NCBI RefSeq assembly: GCF_002278075.1
Contig: NZ_CP022991.1
Coordinates: 186,001 to 250,000 of the forward strand
Direction of reading: 5' to 3'
DNA: 64,000 nucleotides
From: Paraburkholderia aromaticivorans
GTDB lineage: Bacteria > Pseudomonadota > Gammaproteobacteria > Burkholderiales > Burkholderiaceae
Shown here: one piece after another, positions 54,271-62,758 of the stretch
How positions within the stretch are numbered: the stretch's first letter is position 1
Layout: every line of letters begins with the position of its first letter
The notes under the pieces: generated by a model
The model's input: only the letters and a program-made list of their open reading frames with translations
What the model was told of the DNA's origin: nothing
Database searches by the model: none
Program-made: the position numbers and the translations under genes

Positions 54271-55506
54271 ATGGGTTCGTATATTGACATCGACAGTCAC
54301 GACGGTCAGCGCTTTCGTGCTTATCACGCGACGCCGGCCCAAGGGTCGGCGCCCGGCATCGTGCTGTTGCAGGAAATTTTCGGCATCAACGGCTATATGC
54401 GCGAGATGGCGGATCGCTTCGCGGAAGAAGGCTACGTGGTGCTAGTGCCGGACCTGTTCTGGCGTATGAAGCCGGCTGTAGAACTGGGCTACGGCGAAGC
54501 CGACTTTCGTGAAGCGCTCGGCTACAACGAAAGGCTCGATATCGATCTCGCCGTCAGCGATATCGGCTCGACCCTGAAGGCCTTGCGCGCGCTGCCGATG
54601 CTCGCGGGCAAAGTTGGCGCGATCGGCTACTGTCTCGGCGGCAAACTCGCGATGCTGGCCGCCGCGCGTCTCGATCCCGATTGCGCTGTGAGCTACTACG
54701 GTGTTGGTCTCGATGCCTACGTCGATGAAGTACCGTCGATTGGCTGCCCGATGCTGTTCCACTTCGCGGGCGAGGACGCCCACTGCTCGCCGGATGCGCG
54801 CGAAACGATGCTCGCAGCGTTCGCCGAGCGTCCGCATCTGGATGCCCATGTATATCCGGGCTGCGAGCATGCCTTCGCGACACCCGGGCGCCCACACTTC
54901 GACAAGCCCGCGGCGACAATGGCTTACTCGCGCACAGTCGCGCTATTGCGCCGCACGCTCGGCCCGATTCACGACCTGAACGCGCTTTGGGAGCGTCACT
55001 GCTACTATGAATTCGCGACGCGCGACGTCGATGCCATCCTGCCGACGATGGTCGCGCAACCGTATGTCAACCATGTACCGACCATGACCGGCGGCGTCGG
55101 TCATGACGAACTGAAGCGCTTCTATCGCTATCACTTCGTGAATTCGAACCCGGAGGACACGCGGCTCATACCCATTTCGCGCACGATCGGCGCGGACCGC
55201 ATAGTCGATGAGTTCGTGTTCTGTGCGACGCACGATCGCGAAATCGACTGGCTGCTGCCGGGCCTCGCGCCGACGGGCAAATACTTTGAGGTGCCGATGC
55301 TCGCGGTCGTGTGCTTTCGCGGCGACAAGCTCTATAACGAGCATATCTATTGGGATCAGGCTTCCGTGCTCGTGCAAATCGGCGTGCTCGATCCCACCGG
55401 ATTGCCGGTGAGCGGCATCCAGAGCGCGAAGAAGTTAATCGACGAAAGCCTGCCGACGAATACGCTCATGTCCAACTGGTCATCGAGCGAAAACAAGCCG
55501 GTCTGA
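54271..55506 (+). CDS. Dienelactone hydrolase fused to a SnoaL/NTF2-like domain
   Basis: A 411-residue two-domain enzyme from ATG 54271. Residues about 1-230 are dienelactone hydrolase, with the triad Cys121 (GAIGYCLGGK), Asp169 (GEDAHCS) and His200 (GCEHAFATP), nearly the spacing of classical DLH. Residues about 240-411 form an NTF2-like fold (LWERHCYYEFATRDVDAILPTMVAQPYVNHVPTMTGG...DELKRFYRYHFV). DLH opens lactones made after ring cleavage; SnoaL-type domains bind or isomerise small polyketide-like rings. The long upstream extension of the frame overlaps the SDR gene and is not used. Last gene of the operon. Confidence 0.88.
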   Translation: MGSYIDIDSHDGQRFRAYHATPAQGSAPGIVLLQEIFGINGYMREMADRFAEEGYVVLVPDLFWRMKPAVELGYGEADFREALGYNERLDIDLAVSDIGSTLKALRALPMLAGKVGAIGYCLGGKLAMLAAARLDPDCAVSYYGVGLDAYVDEVPSIGCPMLFHFAGEDAHCSPDARETMLAAFAERPHLDAHVYPGCEHAFATPGRPHFDKPAATMAYSRTVALLRRTLGPIHDLNALWERHCYYEFATRDVDAILPTMVAQPYVNHVPTMTGGVGHDELKRFYRYHFVNSNPEDTRLIPISRTIGADRIVDEFVFCATHDREIDWLLPGLAPTGKYFEVPMLAVVCFRGDKLYNEHIYWDQASVLVQIGVLDPTGLPVSGIQSAKKLIDESLPTNTLMSNWSSSENKPV

Positions 55507-55525
55507 TCTGGTCCTGCTCCGCCGA

Positions 55526-55562
55526 GAAAGGCGCGTTGCCCGCATGCGGCAACGCGCCTTTC
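55526..55562 (+). terminator. Strong hairpin terminator after the 48387-55506 operon
   Basis: GAAAGGCGCGTTGCC (55526-55540) pairs perfectly with GGCAACGCGCCTTTC (55548-55562), a 15-bp stem with a 7-base loop, 20 bases after the DLH stop. The stem ends in AAAG/CTTT, giving a short T-run. It separates the operon from the porin gene. Confidence 0.75.
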
Positions 55563-55717
55563 GTCATTTGCGCGGCAGCATGAAGCGTTGCAATTCCCGC
55601 AAACGCAGCTTGATAGATTTCGAATACCAGAATGTTTTTACGCAAGTAATGTTGCATGAGCGGTCGGTGCTGCTTGCACTCCATCCCCAATCGACGTTCA
55701 CAACTCACTACTTCGCC

Positions 55718-56899
55718 ATGCCAATCAAAATCAAGACGATATCGGCCACCGCATTGATCGCTGCATGCGGTGCGGCCCACGCCAACACCAGCTCTGTCAC
55801 GTTGTATGGTCTCATCGACTACGGCGTGAATTACACGAGCAATAGCGCAGGCGGGCGCGTGATCGGCGGCGCGAGCGGCATCATGCAGGGCTCGCGGTGG
55901 GGCTTCAAGGGCGTCGAGGATCTGGGCAGCGGACTATCGGCCATCTTCCAGCTCGAGAACGGCTTCGACCTCGGCAAAGGCACGGCCTTGCAGGGCGGCG
56001 CGCTATTCGGCCGGCAGGCGTATGTGGGGCTGGCGAGCAAGACATACGGCACAGTGACGCTTGGGCGCCAGTACGATTCGCTCGTGACCTTCGTCGAATC
56101 GCGCATGAACTCCGCGAATTATGCCGGCGGCACGACCGCGCATCCGGGCGATCTGGACAACCTGAACAACAGCAAGCGCGTGAACAACTCGGTCAAGTAC
56201 ACGAGCCCCGAGTTCAGCGGCCTGACCGTGGGCGGCGTGTATGGTCTGGGCGGCCAGGCCGGCGACTTCGCGCGCAACCAGATCTGGTCCATCGGCGCAG
56301 GCTACGAGTACGGCGCCTTCTCGGCGGGCGCCGCGTATATGAACGTGCGCAACCCGAATCAGTCGTTCTTCACGGCCACGCCGACCAATGTCGCGGGCTC
56401 CGCACTCAACAACATGACGGCAAGCCCGATCTACAGCGGCTACGCGTCGGCGCACTCGTATCAGGCCGTCGCCGCCGCCGGACGCTATACGGTCGGAGCG
56501 GCCACTTTTGGTCTCGTCTACAGCAACGTGCAGTTCAAGAATCTCGGCGACACTTCATCCGGCTCGAATCCATTGCGGCTCACGGGCACCGCGAAGTTCG
56601 ACACCGGTGAATTTAACCTCACGTACTTCTGGACGCCGTCCCTTGCCAGCGAGTTCGTCTATAGCTATACGCATGGCTCGGGCGTGGGCACCATCGGTAG
56701 CTCGGCGTACAACAACCTCTCGATGTCGCTCGACTACTACCTGTCCAAGCGAACCGACATCTACGTCCTCGGCAGCACGGAGTTCGCGAGCGGCACGGAC
56801 TCCACCGGCCACGCGGCGCGCGCGACCCTCAACGCGCTGACAGCGTCATCGACGAATCGGCAGACCTTCGTCCAGTTAGGGATTCGGCACAAGTTCTGA
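55718..56899 (+). CDS. Gram-negative general porin (Burkholderia type)
   Basis: A 393-residue trimeric outer-membrane beta-barrel. I chose ATG 55718 (MPIKIKTISATALIAACGAAHA), which gives a clean signal peptide; the longer open frame is 5' leader. The mature protein begins SSVTLYGLIDYGVNYTSN, then SRWGFKGVEDLGSGLSAIFQLENGF and FGRQAYVGLASKTYGTVTLGRQYD. It ends TFVQLGIRHKF with the terminal Phe. It may admit the substrate of the preceding catabolic operon, from which it is separated by a terminator. Confidence 0.93.
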   Translation: MPIKIKTISATALIAACGAAHANTSSVTLYGLIDYGVNYTSNSAGGRVIGGASGIMQGSRWGFKGVEDLGSGLSAIFQLENGFDLGKGTALQGGALFGRQAYVGLASKTYGTVTLGRQYDSLVTFVESRMNSANYAGGTTAHPGDLDNLNNSKRVNNSVKYTSPEFSGLTVGGVYGLGGQAGDFARNQIWSIGAGYEYGAFSAGAAYMNVRNPNQSFFTATPTNVAGSALNNMTASPIYSGYASAHSYQAVAAAGRYTVGAATFGLVYSNVQFKNLGDTSSGSNPLRLTGTAKFDTGEFNLTYFWTPSLASEFVYSYTHGSGVGTIGSSAYNNLSMSLDYYLSKRTDIYVLGSTEFASGTDSTGHAARATLNALTASSTNRQTFVQLGIRHKF

Positions 56900-57344
56900 T
56901 GGCGGTGGCGGACGGTGGCAGGCAGGCCATGCCGACACACTGAATGAAACCGGAGTCGACAGAGCCTCAATGCCTATCCGGACGCCGGTCTCGCAATACG
57001 TGATTGAACGCGTTCAATTGCCGATGCCGGCGCGCGTCAGCCAGATTCACCGTCGCCACAGATCATCTCCTGGATGTTCTCACCTTAGGGCCCATCCAGG
57101 AACATCTCACCTGTCGCGCGACGCGGCCGCATGACGTCTTGGGATCGTTTGGCGCTGCGAAGCAGCGTCTGGGTGGAGCTCGGAAAACTAGACCGTTAGT
57201 TGCATTCGATCGTTAATCCGATGCCCTCCTCGGCCAACCGTGACGGAGTGACCTCATATTGCGAGCGCCCGAAGCAGGCACGTCAGGACGACGACTCCGC
57301 CATGCTTTGCAGCCCGATAGCTATCGCGTGCACTGACAACCGGA
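56900..57344. other. Gene-free spacer after the porin
   Basis: About 445 bases. TCTCACCT occurs twice near 57075-57115, next to the inverted halves GATGTTC and GAACATC, a weak repeat. No gene with recognisable motifs is present. Confidence 0.4.
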
Positions 57345-57659
57345 CTAGTGATGGGAATAGAGCGGGTCGGCGCCCATCTTTGTCGTTGCAGGCGCACTCA
57401 TCTGCGAAGAGCCATTCGCCACGCCCCCCGTACCGCTGTTGTTCGATGCCGCCACATCCTGCGCGTTAAGACGCGCCTCTGCCGCCTGGATATCCGCCGG
57501 ATAACTCATTTTGCGAGGCCGGTAGCCGGCCTGTTCCAACCGGACCAAATCCGCCTGTACCTCCGCGCGCGTGACTGGCACACTGGCGCTCTCAGCAAAG
57601 GAGACCGTCGGGAGTGCGAGCAGCCCGGCAACCAGGGCGATATAAAGATTCGACTTCAT
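57345..57659 (-). CDS. Small secreted DUF4148 protein, paralogue
   Basis: A 104-residue protein starting MKSNLYIALVAGLLALPTVSFAE at 57659, a signal peptide. The DUF4148 motif VTRAEVQADLVRLEQAGYRP and YPADIQAAEARLNAQD follow, then a Ser/Gly/Ala-rich tail ending PLYSHH. It parallels the protein at 44863-45213, but the two differ in their C-terminal halves. Function unknown. Confidence 0.85.
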   Translation of the reverse strand: MKSNLYIALVAGLLALPTVSFAESASVPVTRAEVQADLVRLEQAGYRPRKMSYPADIQAAEARLNAQDVAASNNSGTGGVANGSSQMSAPATTKMGADPLYSHH

Positions 57660-58192
57660 CGTGGATGACCTCATGAATGTTAGGTGGGCCGGCTTCGATC
57701 ATTGATCGAAACCACTGACCGCTCTTTTCGTCGCAACCGGAGTGAGCAAAGTCCATTTTGCTTAGCGAAGGTGGACGGATCCTGACACGCGCATTACATC
57801 CGCGTCATGTTCGGATCTGGATGCCGGGAGTGAGCCGCCACTTTTTGCGTTTGTGATCGTGCTGTCCGCCTCATGCGGCGCAATCGCGCCATCTCCCCAA
57901 ACCAGCAGACAACGGATCGCATAGTCGCCGACTGCGACGGCGTGTCCTGTCGCAATCGGAACGTACACATGAGACCGGCTGTCTGCCTGTTTCGGCGAAC
58001 CCCGCTTCGGACACAGGGAGCCCACATAAGGTGATGATGATCATCTTCGTTGCAGGCGAACGGCTACCCTGGAGCCGCAGGACATTGGCCGCCCGATATC
58101 ATGTCCAGAATCGACGCACTGCCGGCTACGCCCACCCATCGTCGGGCGTCGCTTCCCCGCGCCGCTCACTCTTTCGACAACCCGGAGACTCC
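57660..58192. other. Gene-free spacer upstream of the LysR gene
   Basis: About 530 bases. A frame of 54 codons is open in phase with the LysR gene from 58031, but it does not resemble a LysR N-terminus. A minus-strand frame of 87 codons (57762-58025) has no recognisable motif. Confidence 0.4.
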
Positions 58193-59083
58193 GTGAAATT
58201 CGACACCACTACCATCCGGCTGATCCTCGCCATCGCCGAGGAGGGCAGCATCTCCCGTGCTGCCGACAGACTCAGTCTGGCAGTGGCGGCCGCATCCCGC
58301 CGCGTGACGGACCTGGAAGACCAACTCGGCGCCAGACTCTTCAAGCGCGTACCGCACGGAGTCGAAATCACGGAATCAGGCAACAAGCTGCTCCAATACG
58401 TCCGGCAGATCGACAACCTCATTGACCGGCTCGAAGGCGATGCGCAGGCGCTCAACCAGGGCCTTGACGGCCGCATTATCATCGGCGCGCCCAAGGCCGT
58501 CGTCATTCAGTTTCTGGCGCGCGAAATTGCCGACATCCAGCGCAAATATCCCGGCATTTCCTTGAAGATAGTCGAGGAGAACAGCAAGATCGTGCAGCAG
58601 CTATTGCGCGACAAAGTGATCGACGTCGGCATCTACGAGAAGAAGAGCGGCTTTCTCGATCTGGCGAAGTCCGCGTACAAGGAGGACCGCCTGGTGCTGG
58701 TCTATAGCCGCCCGCAATTCAGGTTTCCCGACGGACCTGTCGGAATCGACGATATTCTCGATCTCCCTATCGTGAGTCTCGGCAAGGGCTCCGCGGTGCT
58801 CTCCGCCGTGAAGCGCGCGTACCGCAGCCGCGGGCGGCTGTTCCCCAACAATCTCACCGTCAGCGGTTTCGACACCATGCTGGCGATGGTGCGCCACGGC
58901 CTGGGTGTCGGCCTGATGCCGCCCGACGTGCTGCGCAGTTTTCATCCTGAGGACTCGCTGGCATCGGCCGAACTCGAGGGCGACTGGCACCAGCGCAGCT
59001 ACGTCCTGTCCTGCGTCGAGGGCCACGCTCAGACGCAGACCCTGCGCAACGTCGTGACCGAACTGCTCGGCAAACCGGCCTAG
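58193..59083 (+). CDS. LysR family transcriptional regulator
   Basis: A 296-residue LTTR with GTG start at 58193 after CGGAGA. The HTH (TTIRLILAIAEEGSISRAADRLSLAVAAASRRVTDLEDQLGARLFKRVPHG) starts right at the N-terminus, supporting this start. The effector domain follows (GRIIIGAPKAVVIQFLAREIADIQRKYPG). It lies on the same strand as, and just upstream of, the CoA-transferase/crotonase/MFS genes. Confidence 0.9.
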   Translation: MKFDTTTIRLILAIAEEGSISRAADRLSLAVAAASRRVTDLEDQLGARLFKRVPHGVEITESGNKLLQYVRQIDNLIDRLEGDAQALNQGLDGRIIIGAPKAVVIQFLAREIADIQRKYPGISLKIVEENSKIVQQLLRDKVIDVGIYEKKSGFLDLAKSAYKEDRLVLVYSRPQFRFPDGPVGIDDILDLPIVSLGKGSAVLSAVKRAYRSRGRLFPNNLTVSGFDTMLAMVRHGLGVGLMPPDVLRSFHPEDSLASAELEGDWHQRSYVLSCVEGHAQTQTLRNVVTELLGKPA

Positions 59084-59249
59084 CCCCCGGCGCCACGCGC
59101 CGCCCGGTTTCGCAACGCGCGAAACCAGACATGCTCGAGGCGTTCTTGCGGCGGCCTGGTCTGTAGCGGACAGTGAGAGCAGAAAACCGATGGCCATGTC
59201 CGGCATGGCCAGGCGGTCTCACTCACACCTTCTACAGAGGAGACTCGGG

Positions 59250-60416
59250 ATGACCGAATCGAAGCATCTGCCGCTGCAGGGCATCCGCGTGCTGGACGTC
59301 AGCCAGGTCATGGCGGGCCCGTTTGCCTGCATGCTGCTGGCCGATATGGGCGCGGACGTGATCAAGGTTGAGCCGCCCGAAGGCGACCAGACCCGCGGCG
59401 CGATGGGCTTCAAGATGAAGGGGCCAGACAGCATGGGCTTCCTGAACATGAACCGCAACAAACGCTCGCTGACGCTCGACCTCAAGAGCGACGAAGGGCG
59501 CGAGTTTTTCTACAAGCTCGCCAGGACCGCCGACGTGATCGTCGAAAACTACCGGCCAGGGGTGGTGCAGCGTCTGCGCATCGACTACGAGTCGATCAAG
59601 GCGATCAATCCGAAGATCGTCTATGTCAGTATCTCCGGCTTCGGGCAAAGCGGACCGTGGGCGTCGAGGCCCGGCTTCGATCTCATGGCTCAGGCCATGT
59701 CCGGCGTGATGAGCGTGACCGGCTACAAGGGCGGCAAGCCCGTCAAGGCCGGCGTGCCCGTGGCAGACATCGGCTGCGCGCTGTTCGCGGTCTACGGCCT
59801 GCTGTCCGCCTACATCGGCGCGCAAAAAACCGGCACCGGCCAGCACATAGACGCGTCGCTGTTCGATTCGGTGATGGCCTTCTCGATCTGGGACATGTCG
59901 GAATACTGGGGCACAGGGATACCGCCGACGCCTCTGGGCACCAGCAACAAGATGAGCGCCCCCTACCAGGCCGTGAGGGCGCGAGACGGCTACTTCGTGA
60001 TGGGCGCCACCAATCAGAAGCTCTGGACGAAACTGTGCGAACTGCTGGAGCGCCCGGACCTCGCCACGCACGCCGACTATGCGAACGTGTCGCTGCGACT
60101 GAAGAATCGCGAGGCGCTGATCGAAGCCCTGGAGCAGGAATTCATCAAGCGCGACGGCGCCGCCTGGGTCGAATCGATGCTCGCTGCCGGCATTCCGGCC
60201 GGCCCGATCCTCTCCTACCCCGAGGCGTTCGAGAGCGAACACGCCACGCACCGCCGCATGTGCATGGAGATCGCGCATCCGAACGAAGGCACGGTCAAGA
60301 ACATCGGCTTTCCCGTCAAGATGCTGGGCACGCCGCAGACGGTGCGTCGTCATCCACCGCTGCTGGGCGAGCATAACGACGAGATCTTCGCCGAGATCGA
60401 CGGGACCGCGCCATGA
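59250..60416 (+). CDS. CaiB/BaiF family CoA-transferase
   Basis: A 388-residue class III CoA-transferase from ATG 59250 after AGAGGAGA. Marks: GIRVLDVSQVMAGPFACMLLADMGADVIKVE, RSLTLDLKSDEG, VENYRPGVVQRLRIDYESIKAINPKIVYVSISGFGQSGPWASRPGFD. The catalytic Asp is in KAGVPVADIGCALFA. It should move CoA to an organic acid imported by the MFS protein encoded two genes on. The stop overlaps the crotonase start as ATGA. Confidence 0.9.
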   Translation: MTESKHLPLQGIRVLDVSQVMAGPFACMLLADMGADVIKVEPPEGDQTRGAMGFKMKGPDSMGFLNMNRNKRSLTLDLKSDEGREFFYKLARTADVIVENYRPGVVQRLRIDYESIKAINPKIVYVSISGFGQSGPWASRPGFDLMAQAMSGVMSVTGYKGGKPVKAGVPVADIGCALFAVYGLLSAYIGAQKTGTGQHIDASLFDSVMAFSIWDMSEYWGTGIPPTPLGTSNKMSAPYQAVRARDGYFVMGATNQKLWTKLCELLERPDLATHADYANVSLRLKNREALIEALEQEFIKRDGAAWVESMLAAGIPAGPILSYPEAFESEHATHRRMCMEIAHPNEGTVKNIGFPVKMLGTPQTVRRHPPLLGEHNDEIFAEIDGTAP

Positions 60417-61177
60417 ATGAACGCGTCAGTCTCACGATCCATCAGTCGGGCGCGGCGGAGATTGTGATCGACCGCCCTGAGCGGCATAACGCGATGACGA
60501 TCGATATGTACGAGTCGCTGCTCACGCTGATCGCCGACTGCGCGAACGACAGCGACGTGCGCTGCGTCATGTTTCGGGGCGCGGGCGGCAAGTCATTCGT
60601 GTCAGGCACCGACATCGCGTACTTCAAGGACTTCCGTAACGGCCGTGACGGCGTGGCCTACGAGGCCTTCGTCGAGCGCGTCATCGACACGGTCGAGCGC
60701 ATTGCGGTGCCCACGATTGCCGTGATCGACGGATGGGCTGTCGGCGGCGGCCTGGCGCTGGCCACCGCCTGCGATTTCCGGCTCTGTAGCAACGGCTCGC
60801 GGTTCGGCGCGCCGATCGCGAAGACGCTCTCCAACACGCTGTCGTCGCGCAACATCGCACGGTTGTATGCGGCGCTCGGTGTGCCGCAGGTCAAGAGGAT
60901 GCTGCTGCTCGCCGAATACCTCACCGCGCAGGAAGCGCTGGCGTGCGGCTATGTCTATCACGTGTGCTCTCAAGACACCCTGCAGGACGACGCCCATACG
61001 CTCGCGCAACGACTCATGGCGCTCTCGCCGGTCACCCAGAAGGCAGTGAAGGAAAGCCTGCGCCGCATGGTGGTCGAACAGCGGCTCGACGACGAAGATC
61101 TGATCGAAGAGGTGTACGGCAGCGCCCAGTTCAAAGACGCCGTGGTCGCCTTTACCTCGGGATCGTCGACACAATAA
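60413..61177 (+). CDS. Enoyl-CoA hydratase/isomerase family protein lacking both catalytic Glu
   Basis: A 254-residue crotonase-fold protein. RPERHNAMTIDMYESLLTLI and KSFVSGTDIAYFKDF (oxyanion-hole segment) are normal. The two catalytic glutamates of hydratases are missing: GGGLALATACD has Ala115 where rat crotonase has Glu144 (GGGCELAMMCD), and FGAPIAKTL has Ile135 at the Glu164 position (FGQPEILLG). It therefore probably catalyses a different crotonase-type reaction, such as decarboxylation, C-C cleavage or thioester hydrolysis. Translationally coupled to the CoA-transferase. Confidence 0.87.
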   Translation: MNERVSLTIHQSGAAEIVIDRPERHNAMTIDMYESLLTLIADCANDSDVRCVMFRGAGGKSFVSGTDIAYFKDFRNGRDGVAYEAFVERVIDTVERIAVPTIAVIDGWAVGGGLALATACDFRLCSNGSRFGAPIAKTLSNTLSSRNIARLYAALGVPQVKRMLLLAEYLTAQEALACGYVYHVCSQDTLQDDAHTLAQRLMALSPVTQKAVKESLRRMVVEQRLDDEDLIEEVYGSAQFKDAVVAFTSGSSTQ

Positions 61178-61200
61178 CAACGAACTGTGTGGAGTGAGAC

Positions 61201-62517
61201 ATGAAACGAATACAGCTTAAGGCGACCACTACCGTCCTGCTGATGTTGTGCCTGATGTACTTCATCACCTACGTCGACCGCGTCAACATCAGCACTGCCG
61301 CCGGACAATTCAAGTCCGAACTGGGGCTGAGCAACACGCAGCTCGGCTTCATCTTCTCGGCTTTCGCGTACCCGTACGTGATATTCCAGTTCATCGGCGG
61401 CTGGGTCAGCGACCGCTTCGGCGCCAAGCGCACGCTGATCGCGTGTGCCTTTATCTGGGCAGTGGCAACCACGCTGACGGGCTTCGCCGGCGGTTTTGCG
61501 ACGCTTGTCGCGGCGCGGCTGCTGCTCGGTTTGGGCGAAGGCGCCACCTTCCCCGCGTCCACCAGCGCCATGGCGTCATGGGTGCGGAAGGACAAGCGCG
61601 GCATGGCCCAAGGTATCACTCACTCGTCGGCCCGGCTCGGCAATGCGGTGGCGCCAATGCTGGTGCTGGCGCTGATGACTGCGTTCGACTGGCGATTCGC
61701 CTTCTACCTGCTCGGCGCGTTGAGTTTCGGCTGGCTGGTTCTGTGGTACGTGTCCTACACCGAAAAACCGGCGGATCATCCGCGCATTACCGCTGGCGAA
61801 ATTGACAGCCTGCCGCCGCCACGAATTCGTCCCGTGGAAGTTCCCGGCACCTGGGCGCGTCTCTATCGCCGCTTGCTGCCTGTATCCGCCGTGTACTTCT
61901 GCTACAACTGGATCCTCTGGCTGATGCTCGACTGGATGCCGCTCTACTTCATGCATAGCTTCCATCTGAACATCAAGAAGGCGGTGATTTTCACCTCAGG
62001 CGTGTTCGTTGCAGGTGTGTTCGGCGATCTGATTGGCGGCCTCATCAGCGATAAACTGCTTCGGCGCACCGGCAATCTGAAACTGGCACGCAGCATTCTG
62101 GTGGCGTTCTGCATGACCATGACCGGGTTGTCGCTGATCCCCGTCGTGCTGATCCACGAGCCGATGTACTCGCTCATTTTCCTGGCGGCGGCAATGTTCT
62201 TCAACGAAATGAATATCGGGCCGATGTGGGCTATTCCGATGGACATCGCCTATGACCGCTCGGGTACGGCCAGCGGCATCATGAGCGGAACGGGCTTCAC
62301 GGCGGCTATCGTCAGCCCGGTCGTCGCGGGTTATCTGATCGACCGGCTGGGCAATTGGAACGTCACCTTTCTGCTGTCCATCGGCGTGATGGCCTGCGGT
62401 GTATTGCTGACGTTTGTCATGAAACCGGATATGCCGTTCGTCGCCACGCCAAAGCGAGCGGCACCCTCGGGGCACTCGGGTCGAGATGCAGCCTTCCCCG
62501 TCGTCGATAAGAACTGA
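61201..62517 (+). CDS. MFS transporter, anion:cation symporter family
   Basis: A 438-residue, 12-helix transporter. LMLCLMYFITYVDRVNISTAAGQFKSELGLSNTQLGFIFSAFAYPY and GGWVSDRFGAKRTLIACAFIWAVATTLTGF are the ACS family hallmarks, with Asp-Arg in helix 1. It lies 23 bases after the crotonase gene and probably imports the organic acid activated by the CoA-transferase. Confidence 0.9.
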   Translation: MKRIQLKATTTVLLMLCLMYFITYVDRVNISTAAGQFKSELGLSNTQLGFIFSAFAYPYVIFQFIGGWVSDRFGAKRTLIACAFIWAVATTLTGFAGGFATLVAARLLLGLGEGATFPASTSAMASWVRKDKRGMAQGITHSSARLGNAVAPMLVLALMTAFDWRFAFYLLGALSFGWLVLWYVSYTEKPADHPRITAGEIDSLPPPRIRPVEVPGTWARLYRRLLPVSAVYFCYNWILWLMLDWMPLYFMHSFHLNIKKAVIFTSGVFVAGVFGDLIGGLISDKLLRRTGNLKLARSILVAFCMTMTGLSLIPVVLIHEPMYSLIFLAAAMFFNEMNIGPMWAIPMDIAYDRSGTASGIMSGTGFTAAIVSPVVAGYLIDRLGNWNVTFLLSIGVMACGVLLTFVMKPDMPFVATPKRAAPSGHSGRDAAFPVVDKN

Positions 62518-62677
62518 AAGAACGTAAGTGCTTTAGATCGCTTGTGGCGAAGTGGAGAGGCACTAGCGTCGACCCATTTCGCTATTGCATACCTGCAGGA
62601 CAACAAAAGCCGTATAGAGACGAGACGCACACTTTCTTGCGAACTTCTTTTCGGGGAAGTCCGAACTCACAGTCGAG

Positions 62678-62706
62678 AAAAAAGCCGCCGCAATACGCGG
62701 CGGCTT
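62678..62706 (-). terminator. Rho-independent terminator of the phosphoesterase gene
   Basis: On the minus strand AAGCCGCCGC and GCGGCGGCTT form a 10-bp stem with a 5-base loop (62682-62706), followed directly by a run of six T (complement of A at 62678-62683). It lies about 53 bases after the phosphoesterase stop. Confidence 0.85.
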
Positions 62707-62758
62707 CGCTGGTTCGGACCGGTTGACGCAGGTACCCCGAACGTCGACCTAAGTCAGC

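Noticed and set aside
57004..57216. Possible transposase end-fragment or small gene after the porin
   Set aside because: No transposase motif, terminal repeat or target duplication could be found.
59232..60374. A 380-codon minus-strand frame opposite the CoA-transferase
   Set aside because: Shadow of a well-supported CaiB-type gene; no motif and composition biased to Arg, His and Ala.
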